Source of the DNA: Pelagomonas calceolata
Lineage: Eukaryota; Sar; Pelagophyceae; Pelagomonadales; Pelagomonadaceae
Length of the DNA stretch: 64,000 bases
NCBI GenBank assembly: GCA_918797485.1
Contig: CAKKNE010000003.1
Location: 992,001 to 1,056,000 of the forward strand
Reading direction: 5' to 3'
Shown here piece after piece: positions 1 through 8,371 of the stretch; position 1 is the first letter of the stretch, and each line of letters opens with the position of its first letter. The position numbers were made by a program, and so were the translations under genes. A model generated the notes under the pieces. That model worked only from the letters and a program-made list of their open reading frames with translations. It had not been told where the DNA came from and ran no database searches.

Positions 1-20
1 CCAAAGTTGGGAAGAGCAGA

Positions 21-44
21 GCTAGCGTCGTGTAAGGCACTAGC
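21..44 (+). promoter_or_regulatory. 24-bp intergenic palindrome-like element, copy 1
   Basis: GCTAGCG, TCG, then TGTAAGGCACTAGC. It lies 49 bp before the methyltransferase start. Half sites GCTAG/CTAGC sit at both ends, with the conserved TGTAAG-CACTAGC arm on the right. Confidence 0.6.
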
Positions 45-61
45 AAGCTCTGCGCGATTGG

Positions 62-72
62 GAGGCTGCCCA
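62..72 (+). promoter_or_regulatory. GRGGCTGCCC promoter-proximal element
   Basis: GAGGCTGCCCA between the 24-bp element and the start codon at 94. The same short motif recurs upstream of other genes in the window. Confidence 0.35.
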
Positions 73-75
73 ACA

Positions 76-91
76 GACGCCATCGACGCGA
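76..91 (+). promoter_or_regulatory. Start-proximal GACGCCATCGAYGCGA motif
   Basis: GACGCCATCGACGCGA ends two bases before the ATG at 94. The identical core is found next to other start codons and inside the introner hairpins. Confidence 0.4.
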
Positions 92-93
92 GA

Positions 94-900
94 ATGGAGC
101 CCTCGAAATCATTAAGAGAAGCCGTCGCCGCCATGGCCGGGCCGGGAGCCGAATTGAGGTACGAGGAGGCGCCGCGCCAGGCCATGCAGCGCCCGATGCC
201 CAAGGACTGCTGGGCCGTCAACGCGTGCGCGCGGCCGGCGGGCCACTGGGGCGATAGCGAGTGGTACGATTTGCAACTCGAAAGGAGGCTGCCTCTCGTC
301 GGACCCATGTTGAATGAAGTGGTCTGCGCGCTGCCTCCTCTCGGAAATGGCCGGGTCTGTGATGTGGGATGCGGCACTGGACGGTGCGCCGTTGAGATCA
401 GGAAGGCCTATCTCCGCTGTACCTTGTGTTTATTGGATGCGGATAAGGACAGGGTCGAGACAGCCAAAAACAGAGTGGCAGAACCGGTAGAGGTGATAGT
501 GGAGCCGTTCGTGGTCGGAGCACCATCCTTACCGGGGGCGCCCTACGACTGCGTCACTTTAGTGTTAGCGCTGAGGCATTCGACAAGACCGGCGCCGCAC
601 TACGCCGAAAGGCTAGGATTGCCATTACATACGGGCACCGTCGAGGAGAGCTATCGCGCCGCTCTGACGACAATCTTCTGCTCGCTGCGGCCGGGCGGCA
701 CGTTGTTGATTGGAGACCAGGTCGCGGCGGGCCACCCGTCGGTGTACAACCAATGTAAATTACTGGAGGACTGCGGCTTCGAGCACGTTGATATTGCCTG
801 GCGCGACCGCGACTTTTTCGTGATTGGGGCCGCGGCGCCGGCGGACGACCCGGAGCCGAGTTGGTTTCGCGGGGAGGGCGGGCCGCGGTTGCCGGCGTAA
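94..900 (+). CDS. Class I SAM-dependent methyltransferase-like protein
   Basis: A 268-residue protein. A glycine-rich SAM-binding motif I (VCDVGCGTGRCAVEI, about residues 90-104) is followed by an acidic strand end (LLDAD), and a later segment (SLRPGGTLLIGDQV) matches the region after motif III of class I methyltransferases. Together these support a Rossmann-fold methyltransferase; the substrate cannot be read from sequence. The frame is open to base 7, but that codon is TTG. The first ATG is at 94, just after a copy of the 24-bp intergenic element (21-44) and a GACGCCATCGAYGCGA motif (76-91), so I place the start there. No intron is seen. Family is moderately sure, substrate unknown. Confidence 0.7.
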   Translation: MEPSKSLREAVAAMAGPGAELRYEEAPRQAMQRPMPKDCWAVNACARPAGHWGDSEWYDLQLERRLPLVGPMLNEVVCALPPLGNGRVCDVGCGTGRCAVEIRKAYLRCTLCLLDADKDRVETAKNRVAEPVEVIVEPFVVGAPSLPGAPYDCVTLVLALRHSTRPAPHYAERLGLPLHTGTVEESYRAALTTIFCSLRPGGTLLIGDQVAAGHPSVYNQCKLLEDCGFEHVDIAWRDRDFFVIGAAAPADDPEPSWFRGEGGPRLPA

Positions 901-977
901 GTTGTTTTCGTCATTTGCGGTTTAAGAGAAGCGATTCTCTACAGCGATTCGAGCCGTAAGGACTGGATCCCTTATTT

Positions 978-994
978 CTAGTGTGTCACGCTAG
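978..994 (-). promoter_or_regulatory. 24-bp intergenic element, weak copy
   Basis: CTAGTGTGTCACGCTAG is a shortened, divergent match to the reverse orientation of the 24-bp element. It lies about 130 bp before the DUF1995 gene. Low confidence on its own. Confidence 0.3.
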
Positions 995-1114
995 ATCATT
1001 ATGATAGCAGATTTGCAGAGCAACGAGGTGAAAAGAAGTGCACGTTGAACGAGCAGATCTTGGATAATAGTCAAGAGAAAGATTGTTCTCACTGCTGCTT
1101 GCTGCTGCGAGCCC

Positions 1115-1130
1115 GACGCCATCGATGCGA
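1115..1130 (+). promoter_or_regulatory. Start-proximal GACGCCATCGAYGCGA motif overlapping the ATG
   Basis: GACGCCATCGATGCGA contains the ATG at 1125 of the DUF1995 gene. Confidence 0.4.
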
Positions 1131-2635
1131 CCCTCAGCCATGCAGCTCGCGCTGCTCTGCCTCGGCGCCTCGGCGCTGGTCCCGCCGACGCAACGGAGAC
1201 CACCGACCGCGCTACGAGCGAAGGCCGAGGCCTTTGTCACAGAAAACGCCCCGGACCTCCTCAAGGAGATCGTCATGAAAAGAACAAGTTTGGGCGAGGA
1301 CGCGCGGCGGAACAACGCGCGCACGGGCGGATCTGTAAAACTAGAGCACGTGACGCTCGACAAGATCGATGGAAATGGCCTCGCGTTCACGTGCTCCGTG
1401 AAAAGAAGAGCGGGCGGCTTCGGCGGGGGGTTTAGTACAGAAGACGAAACGACCACCGCGAATTGGGGCGACTTACTAGAATGCGGCTGGGAGGCGGACC
1501 AGTGCGAGGTCGATCCCGACGGCGCGACGGCGCAAAGGAGATTGATGCAGGTCGCCTGTTCTCTGGGGTTGAATGGGGATGCCGCTAGGTTGCTCTCGAC
1601 GGAATTTCCGGGCGGGTTGGGCGACGCGGGCGCGCTCCCGGACAACCTGTGGTTGAACAACATTCCCGCGTCGAAGGAAGCACGAAGTCACTTGGGAGAT
1701 GCGGTCTGCGACGCTGTCGTACAAGCGATCCTCGAGGACGCGCCGACGCTCCAAGTCACGGTGAAGCCGCCCGAGCGCGGCCCTGCGTGGCAATCAACCT
1801 GTGAGTCGGGAGCTTTTCGCGTCGATGGCGTGAGCGCCGCGAAATTTGATTTCCACGCAGGCTCGACCCGGAGATGGACACTTATAGAATAGGCACGTTA
1901 CTGGAGCTCGCCCGCCACCTGGCTTTTAGGGTTATCGAGGGCACGGGCCGAAAAGTGAGGATATGCGTGCAGGCGCCGATGGGCGAGGGCATCTTCAGCG
2001 GTCTACCTCTATCGCTGAACGGCGTGCGCAAGCTCCTGGAGATGATGGACTGGGGGTCGCAAGGTGCCGAACTCCAGCAGAAGAAGTTCATCCGGTTTGG
2101 CGCCGTGGGCAGCGAGTGGGTCGACGCCGACGACGAGGTCTTTGTGGTGCTCGCGCCGCAGTCCATCGTGGGGAATAGCATCGTGCCCCTGCTGCAGGAG
2201 ATGGTCGAAGCCGCTAAGGGGAGGCCTGTGATCTTGATCAACGGTAGGATGGGCGACGTCCAGTCGAGTGCGGGCGTCATGTCGTATCGGGGACGGGCCG
2301 ATCGCCTGGACTTTGTCGACGAGTTCCGGGAGTGCTTTCATTTCTCGTTGGTGGTGCCTCCTGGTAGGACCTTCTTTCCTATTTTGGGTGCCGTGTGCCG
2401 ACCTTTTTTAGATTGCCCGTACGCGCTGTATCGGCGGCTCGAGTTATGCACCGAGGAAAATAGAATATTCGCGAACAGCGTCGAACGGGCGGCCGCGGCG
2501 AAGTCGGGCGACCTCGTCGAGAAGTACGAGCCCGTCGGCTGCTACGGGGAGATGCCCACGGCGAAGGAACAAAAACTCGCGTACCGCGAGGCGGCGAAGG
2601 CCGATTTAGCGGCGGGGCGCGTCGTGAGGGCGTAA
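1125..2635 (+). CDS. Plastid-type DUF1995 protein (two exons)
   Basis: Two exons encode about 480 residues. The N-terminus (MRPSAMQLALLCLGASALVP) reads as a signal peptide followed by a heterokont plastid transit start (GASALVP resembles the ASAFAP cleavage motif), so plastid location is inferred. The body matches DUF1995, a family known in chloroplast proteins such as Arabidopsis LPA3: exon 2 carries LDPEMDTYRIGTLLELAR, QAPMGEGIFSGLPLSL and LEMMDWG. The second exon starts at 1861 after TTTCCACGCAG, a decayed introner acceptor. The donor is ambiguous: 1787 (GT), 1790 (GC) and 1805 (GT) all keep frame, and 1790 is where the introner model would put it. The ATG at 1125 lies inside a start-proximal 16-mer; 1140 is an alternative start. 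Confidence 0.75.
1790..1860 (+). mobile_element. Decayed introner acting as an intron
   Basis: The intron ends in AAATTTGATTTCCACGCAG, the introner right terminus with one change in the ACACAG end, and holds the hairpin arm TCGCGTCGATGGCGT. The left terminus is degraded (CTGTGAGTC). The target duplication is not clear: the right copy would be GCTCGACC and the left GCAATCAA. Length is about 71 nt from the GC at 1790. Confidence 0.65.
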
Positions 2636-2659
2636 TTTTTCCTATGGATATTATTCTGT

Positions 2660-3736
2660 TTACTCGGACCAGTCGACGTAATGCTCGAGGCAGTTGGCGA
2701 CGTCTCTCTCTGACATGTTCTCGTCGAAATCTGCCGTGATCCACTTAAAGCTCACAAGAAGTTCGGAAGCCCCGGCAGCCCCGTGTATCGGCTCCCAACG
2801 GACACGGAGAGTTGGGTCCATCCAATTATGAGTATGATCGGCCCTGTATCTAATGAAATGCAACGCTTTATTCTCGCTCACAGGAGCATAAGGCATATTA
2901 TCGATCTCGAAATCGATTCCATGGCCAGAAATGTGATCGATCACACCAGAATATATCCTTGCAAATCGTACTCGCCCAGTCTGGTTTCTGCGCGAGACCA
3001 TCACATTTGCGCTGAACCGGACGTGCGGGTGGTCAAGAGCGCGCTCATACAAACCCTCTGGTATGCTAAAGCTCGCGCCAACACCTAGGGCCCCATCCGC
3101 ACCCTGTGGAGAGATTACCCTACTGCCAACATATGCGCTTTCCCAAGGCCCTTCCGCTTCCCGCAACCGGAGTTCCAGCGCCAGCGTATAATACGCTGGA
3201 ACTCCCGCCAGCGTGTACTCGACGAGGGAGATAGAGGGCCACGGTTGCTGGGACTCAAAACGCTCGCCGTTAAACTTGTCTTGATACATGCGGAAGAGCT
3301 CCCCCGGCGCCGGTACGCCGGCGAGCGATGTACCGGTGACCGGTAGGCCGGTGAGCAGCGGAAAGCGTTTCAATAAGAGGTCATGTTCAAGCCGCGGCGA
3401 GAGGCGCATGCACGCGTCGCGAAGGGTGCGACTCGCTACGACGCAGGTGAACCGCATGGGCAGGTCGACGAACGCTAGGAGCGCCCCGAGCACGTCCTCG
3501 GGAAAGCGCTCGATGTCACAGGAGGCGCGCGAGGCCGCGGCGACAACAGGTGGCGGCAACGTATAGTCCTCGAACGCTTCCAGCATACGCAGTGCGAGCG
3601 GAGATAATGTGGTGTCGAGACCAGCGCGCGCAAATTGGTAGTCCTCCGCTTCGCCTAGAACCGGGGCTGCCCCCCTGAGATCCTCCAAGGCCTGCAGTAG
3701 ACAGGCAAGCTCCCGCTCAGGCATCTGAGGAGCCAT
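2660..3736 (-). CDS. F-box domain protein
   Basis: A 358-residue single-exon protein. Residues about 75-110 (IERFPEDVLGALLAFVDLP followed by TCVVASRTLRDACMRL) fit an F-box, the module that docks SKP1 in SCF ubiquitin ligases. The long C-terminal part is beta-rich in appearance with no family I recognise; by analogy with F-box proteins it would bind the substrate. The stop lies 24 bp from the stop of the convergent DUF1995 gene, so their 3' ends must nearly meet. The ATG at 3736 is the first in frame and faces the divergent dynamin promoter. F-box call moderately sure; target unknown. Confidence 0.65.
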   Translation of the reverse strand: MAPQMPERELACLLQALEDLRGAAPVLGEAEDYQFARAGLDTTLSPLALRMLEAFEDYTLPPPVVAAASRASCDIERFPEDVLGALLAFVDLPMRFTCVVASRTLRDACMRLSPRLEHDLLLKRFPLLTGLPVTGTSLAGVPAPGELFRMYQDKFNGERFESQQPWPSISLVEYTLAGVPAYYTLALELRLREAEGPWESAYVGSRVISPQGADGALGVGASFSIPEGLYERALDHPHVRFSANVMVSRRNQTGRVRFARIYSGVIDHISGHGIDFEIDNMPYAPVSENKALHFIRYRADHTHNWMDPTLRVRWEPIHGAAGASELLVSFKWITADFDENMSERDVANCLEHYVDWSE

Positions 3737-3834
3737 TTGTATGGCCGTGTGTATGGGGGATTCAGACTGGTCGCGATCGATGTAACAAGGTTCTTTAATG
3801 CCAGCCGCTGCCTAGCCTAGCATCAGATAACCAA

Positions 3835-3843
3835 GGGCTGCCC
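3835..3843 (+). promoter_or_regulatory. GGGCTGCCC element
   Basis: GGGCTGCCC about 100 bp from the F-box start and 14 bp from the 24-bp element. Confidence 0.35.
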
Positions 3844-3856
3844 AAAAAGCATAATT

Positions 3857-3881
3857 GCTAGTGTCTTACAGGCCCGCTAGC
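3857..3881 (-). promoter_or_regulatory. 24-bp intergenic element, copy 2
   Basis: GCTAGTGTCTTACA, then GGCC, then CGCTAGC, one base longer in the spacer than the usual form. It lies between divergent genes, 121 bp from one ATG and 233 bp from the other. Confidence 0.65.
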
Positions 3882-4113
3882 TCGGGGAAGCAGCGTTTTC
3901 AGCAGAGCTGAGCAGGCCTGCAAAAGGAGCCAGCGCTCGACAGAGCGACGCAGCGCACGACCGCAGCGCTACAGCGTCGCTTGCGGCAATCGCCATCGCC
4001 CGCCGCCGCTCGCGGCTGTGCTCACTAGAGCTCTCGGGTCGCTGAGCGTGCGACGCGCGCGCCGCGCCACATAAGAGCTCGGGTCGCTGAGCGCCGCGCC
4101 GCAAAGCGCAGCC

Positions 4114-6675
4114 ATGGCCGACCCGCCGAGCCCGAGCAAGATGAACACCGATACCCTGAGTGACGCCGCGCGGCCGCTCATCGATTTGATAGACACGCTG
4201 CGGTCCCACGGCGTCCAGCAGGATTTACCGCTCCCCCAAATCGCGGTCATGGGCGACCAAAGCGCCGGCAAGTCGTCTGTATTAGAAGCCATTTCCGGCG
4301 TGCCCTTCCCGCGAGGCACGGGACTCGTGACGCGGTGCGCGACGCAATTGATCATGAGCCGGGCCCCGCCCGGCGCAGCTTGGACCGCGAGTGCCTGCGT
4401 CGAGCCCAATGATGGCGCCGCACCTATCAAGTTAGAAAAAGCGGAGGACGTCGCCGACGTGATCGAAAAGTTGACTGCTAAATTGTGTGAGCGGGAAGGT
4501 GGTGCGTTCTCCACTACTGCTGCGGTGGTGATCAAATTGCGTTCGCCGGACGTCCCGGACCTCACTCTGTTGGACTTACCGGGCATCGTGCGAACCGCCG
4601 TCGCCGGCCAAAGTCAGTCGGTCATCGGTGATGTCAATTCATTGATAGAAACGTACCTGAAACAGGAACGGACCGTCGTATTGGCCGTCATCCCCGCGAA
4701 CCAGGACGTGGCGACCATCGACATCCTCCAGAAGGCGAAAGGTGCCGATCCGGAAGGCGCGAGGACCATCGCGGTCCTAACTAAGCCAGACCTCATCGAC
4801 CAGGGCGCGGAAAAGGAAGTGCTAGAAACATTACTCAACAAGCGCGCCCCGCTGAAGCTGGGCTACGCCATGGTGCGCTGTAGGAACCAGCGCGAGAACG
4901 AGGCGCAGATCTCGATGACTACTGCGCGCGAGCGGGAGAAGGCCTTCTTCGACGCTCATGCTTTTTGGGGCAGTGATGCATTGCATGTTCCTAGGGAACA
5001 GAGGTATACTTTGCTCGGTGTTGATGCCTTGACTGGGAGGCTATCATCACTACTGGTAACAAGAATACGAAAGGCCCTACCAGCTATCAAGTACGAGCTC
5101 CAGAATCAGAAAAAGGAGGCCGAACAGGAGTATAAAAGATTGGGTGGCGACAACGCGCCAGACGACCCCATCAAGATGCGAGCCGCTCTCGTGGACGTCG
5201 TCACGCGCTACGCCGCATTGATGAGACAATCCGCGAGGGGCAACTACGGCCACACGCTCCTAGCCCAAAATCCGAACCTGAGACTCTTCGGCCGCCATCA
5301 GGTCGTCTTCAAGGACCTCAAGGACTCCGTCGGAGACACGCAGCCCGCGTTCGACGACGAGCGATTTACGAAGCACCTCGCGCGGGAGATGCACGCCTTT
5401 CGCGGGCGGGAGTTACCTGGTTTCACCAATAGTCAAGTTTTCTATGGGTTCATGGTGAAAAATATAGAAGAGTGGCGGCCGTTCGTGGAGGATTGCCGCG
5501 CGCAATATGTCGCTACGACTATTCGGGTCTCTGACGAGTTGCTCGAGGCGCTGGCGCCGACGTATCCCTCACTAGTGTCAGAAATACGACAATTGGTCAC
5601 GACGATCCTGGAGGAGGCCGGGGATCGCGTGCAGCGCAAGCTTGACGACGTCTTCGCGAAAGAAAGCGATCCCTACACGACCAACGAGTCCATGCTTGAA
5701 TTGGTGAACCAGATCCGCATGAAGAACTTCGACATCGCTCTACGCTCTGTGTTAGACTCAGTGCCGCCGTCCGCACTTGTGGGAGACAACGAGGAGAAAA
5801 AAAGTGCAGCTGCTGCCGCACATGTCAAACGCAAATTAGGCCAGTGGTACATGGCCACCCACGGCGTCAACACCGCCTCCAAAGTGGAAGACATGTGTAC
5901 TTTATTAGAGGCCTACTGGGACGTGGCCACGAAACGACTGGTCGACAACGTGTGCATGACCCTCGAGCATGATTTTGCGAATTTCTCCCTTAAGAAACTG
6001 GAGGAGTCGTGTTTTCTCTTTGCGGCGGACGCTGGTGTTCCGGAGAAGACGGATTTACTTGAGAGGTTGTTCTTGCAAGATCCCCGAGTGGTTCAACAGA
6101 GAAAAGCTGCTCTGGAGAAGAAGGGTCGGATGGAGGCGGCGCTGGACGCTCTGGGCGAGTCGGGGCTGCGCGTCGTGGCGGAGCGGGCGAACTCCGTGAA
6201 GGTCGAGGCTCCGAAGGCGTTGGCGGCTGGCTTTGTGACGTCGGACCGGGAAGCGTCGAACGCGACGCTGACGACATTGCCGCCTCGGCGGGCGTCCTCC
6301 GTAGAGCGGGGCGCGCCGCCGCCGCCGCCCGCGGCGTCGCGCCCGCCGCCGCCGCCTTATGAGGAACCAACGAGGCCGCCGCCGCCGGCCTACGTCGAGC
6401 CATCGAGGCCCTCGCCGCCGCCGCCGCCCGCCGTGAATCCCGATTTGGTAAGAGCGGGGCTGCAGACCGCGGCGGAGAACCCCGAGCTCGTCAAAGCCGG
6501 CGCGGCCGCGGCCTACGAGAACCGCGAAATGCTCGGCGCGGCGGCGTCGGCCGTGGCCGACAACGCGGACCTCTTCTCGGGCGGCGGGCTCTTCGGGGAC
6601 GACGCCTCGGCTGCCGCTCCGGCGGATACGGACGCGCTGGCGAACAAGTTCGGGAGCTTGTTCGGGGACGCCTAG
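4114..6675 (+). CDS. Dynamin-family large GTPase
   Basis: An 853-residue protein with all dynamin GTPase motifs: P-loop GDQSAGKSS (about residue 47), the LPRGTGLVTR-like switch (FPRGTGLVTR), DLPGI (about 153) and TKPD (about 223). A middle domain and GTPase effector domain follow, and the last ~150 residues are low complexity with PPPPP runs and Ala-rich segments ending in FGSLFGDA, which may bind SH3- or WW-type partners. Dynamins self-assemble on membranes and drive fission of vesicles, mitochondria, peroxisomes or plastids; which organelle this one serves cannot be read. No PH domain is obvious. The start at 4114 has a good context (GCCATGG). Single exon. Family assignment is secure. Confidence 0.93.
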   Translation: MADPPSPSKMNTDTLSDAARPLIDLIDTLRSHGVQQDLPLPQIAVMGDQSAGKSSVLEAISGVPFPRGTGLVTRCATQLIMSRAPPGAAWTASACVEPNDGAAPIKLEKAEDVADVIEKLTAKLCEREGGAFSTTAAVVIKLRSPDVPDLTLLDLPGIVRTAVAGQSQSVIGDVNSLIETYLKQERTVVLAVIPANQDVATIDILQKAKGADPEGARTIAVLTKPDLIDQGAEKEVLETLLNKRAPLKLGYAMVRCRNQRENEAQISMTTAREREKAFFDAHAFWGSDALHVPREQRYTLLGVDALTGRLSSLLVTRIRKALPAIKYELQNQKKEAEQEYKRLGGDNAPDDPIKMRAALVDVVTRYAALMRQSARGNYGHTLLAQNPNLRLFGRHQVVFKDLKDSVGDTQPAFDDERFTKHLAREMHAFRGRELPGFTNSQVFYGFMVKNIEEWRPFVEDCRAQYVATTIRVSDELLEALAPTYPSLVSEIRQLVTTILEEAGDRVQRKLDDVFAKESDPYTTNESMLELVNQIRMKNFDIALRSVLDSVPPSALVGDNEEKKSAAAAAHVKRKLGQWYMATHGVNTASKVEDMCTLLEAYWDVATKRLVDNVCMTLEHDFANFSLKKLEESCFLFAADAGVPEKTDLLERLFLQDPRVVQQRKAALEKKGRMEAALDALGESGLRVVAERANSVKVEAPKALAAGFVTSDREASNATLTTLPPRRASSVERGAPPPPPAASRPPPPPYEEPTRPPPPAYVEPSRPSPPPPPAVNPDLVRAGLQTAAENPELVKAGAAAAYENREMLGAAASAVADNADLFSGGGLFGDDASAAAPADTDALANKFGSLFGDA

Positions 6676-6698
6676 AGTATAAGAAGTTGTTACACATA

Positions 6699-8096
6699 CT
6701 AGGTCCACGCGTCGAGCGTGAGGAGCGCGCGAGTGACCCTGCCGCCGAGGTGAGGGTTGTTTTGGTAGTCTCCATGTTCTGGCATACCGCTTTCGCCGGG
6801 GTGCGCCGGGCAACAAAAGCCGAGGCGAACTCCCCTGATATGGAGCTCAGCCGTGGCGTCGGGATAGTCCGCGATGGCGTGACACTGGGGGGCGAAGATT
6901 TCGTCAGCGCATCGCTCCCGCAATTCCGGGTCGTATGGCCGTTCAAGCATGCTCTCCTTCTCCAAAAGATCATCCGATGCAGTCAGGGGAATGAACGGTA
7001 AGATCGGATTCGTCCCAATCACCTGGCCATTAATGTGAACGTCGCCAGGCCAGTCCCGCAAACCCTGGACACCGACCTCGTGCTCCCCGAGGCACATCGA
7101 CTTCCCGTCAGAGAGCCGGAAGAGGTCCACGCGGACCGAGACAAAGCGGCGATTTTTCGGGAGCTGCGACGAGCGGTGTTCGTCGACATGACCGTGCTCC
7201 AGCAGCTGGTCCGGCCAGTCGTGATTGATCTCAGAGAATCCATAGATATTACCAGTAGCTGCATGAGCCACTTGGTGGCACCCGACGACGTTTGCGACTT
7301 CAGCGAGCCACGCGTTGTCCAGGCGATTGGTATGGTGGGTTTCATTCACCTCCCAAACTTCGCGAAAGAACCAATCCGGCTCGAGGCCGCTCGCGATGCG
7401 TAGGCTGTCCGCGAATCTCAGTTCGTCGGCCCAGGAGGTTTGCTCGTTTTCAACGCGGCCGGGCGCGAGAAAAGGCTCCGCGCCGTCAACTAAGACGCTC
7501 CGGCGGCCGACGACGGCGTCATTAATGTCACGGACGATCACATCGACTAGCAAGACGCGGCCCGGAAGCCGCAGGGCCGACGGCCGACGAGCTGCCTCAT
7601 CCTGGTCATATTTAATTTCATCGATCGCGTCGTCGTCGAGCTTGTGCCCAAAGATTGGCTCGCAGCGCGCCAGGGCCTCCGGCGACAGCGTCTGCTTTTT
7701 GGCGGCCCACCACTCTGGGCTCCAGCTCTCCTCGAAGTGTAACTCGCGCGCAAGCGCTTCTTCCGGCGTAAGCGCCAGCGGCCGCGAGGCCAATGTGATG
7801 CGCGACCCGTCCGCCGCCCTGCGCGGCGGCCGTGACCGCCGCGCGAGGAACGCCGCACCGAGACGTACACCGCGCCGCTCGAGCTCCGCACTTGTGGTCC
7901 AATAAGCTCGCGCCCGCGCCGCCGCGTGAGCATCTACTGCGGACGCTATCGTCTTCGACGCATGAGCGTAATTGGAGACCAGCGTCTGCTCATCACAAAA
8001 GGAGCAGATCACGTCGAGCGTGTCCGCATTCAGACTGTCCGCCGGCGCATTGCTGCGTGGCTTAGCGCTAGTGCTCTTCGACACTTTGAGACCCAT
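6699..8096 (-). CDS. Unknown protein, possible F-box N-terminus
   Basis: A 465-residue protein from the first ATG at 8096 (MGLKVSKS). The frame is open further upstream but without an in-frame ATG that keeps the promoter free. Residues about 22-60 (LNADTLDVICSFCDEQTLV, then ASKTIASAVDAH) resemble a weak F-box-like helical module. The remainder (motifs such as DWFFREVWEVNE, INHDWPDQLLEHGHVDEH) belongs to no family I recognise. It is convergent with the dynamin gene, 23 bp between stops, and is divergent from the P-loop kinase gene across a 24-bp element. Coding status is well supported by length and composition; function is open. Confidence 0.65.
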   Translation of the reverse strand: MGLKVSKSTSAKPRSNAPADSLNADTLDVICSFCDEQTLVSNYAHASKTIASAVDAHAAARARAYWTTSAELERRGVRLGAAFLARRSRPPRRAADGSRITLASRPLALTPEEALARELHFEESWSPEWWAAKKQTLSPEALARCEPIFGHKLDDDAIDEIKYDQDEAARRPSALRLPGRVLLVDVIVRDINDAVVGRRSVLVDGAEPFLAPGRVENEQTSWADELRFADSLRIASGLEPDWFFREVWEVNETHHTNRLDNAWLAEVANVVGCHQVAHAATGNIYGFSEINHDWPDQLLEHGHVDEHRSSQLPKNRRFVSVRVDLFRLSDGKSMCLGEHEVGVQGLRDWPGDVHINGQVIGTNPILPFIPLTASDDLLEKESMLERPYDPELRERCADEIFAPQCHAIADYPDATAELHIRGVRLGFCCPAHPGESGMPEHGDYQNNPHLGGRVTRALLTLDAWT

Positions 8097-8148
8097 TGGT
8101 GGCACGTAGTTAGAGCAATGCCGTGCAAAAACCAGCGGACCCAGCCGA

Positions 8149-8172
8149 GCTAGCGTATGTAAGACACTAGCA
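8149..8172 (+). promoter_or_regulatory. 24-bp intergenic element, copy 3
   Basis: GCTAGCG, TA, TGTAAGACACTAGC, followed by AAGC as in other copies. It lies 53 bp from the minus-strand start (8096) and 200 bp from the plus-strand start (8372). Confidence 0.65.
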
Positions 8173-8371
8173 AGCCGTGAAAATTTTTTGAGGTGGGCAA
8201 AATCCCAGGACCGCACGCGCTCAAGCCTTCATTGTGTTTCGCTGTCAGTTGCATTTATTCCTATAATTCACGCCGCGCATCCTCCAGTGCAACACACGCT
8301 TGCGCTGTAGCTTTGCAATCCACCAGGCACACGTGTGCAGCCGTAGATTGCAGCGCTCGCGATCGCACAAC

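Larger units (their letters stand above)
3737..4113. other. Divergent intergenic region
   Basis: A 377-bp shared promoter region between the F-box gene (leftward) and the dynamin gene (rightward). It contains a GGGCTGCCC element at 3835-3843 and a strong 24-bp element at 3857-3881. No ORF here is supported. Confidence 0.6.

Noticed and set aside
1799-1806. GTGAGT at 1801 as the DUF1995 donor
   Set aside because: Although a strong donor by sequence, it puts exon 2 out of frame and gives a stop after eight codons; donors at 1787, 1790 or 1805 keep the LDPEMD frame.
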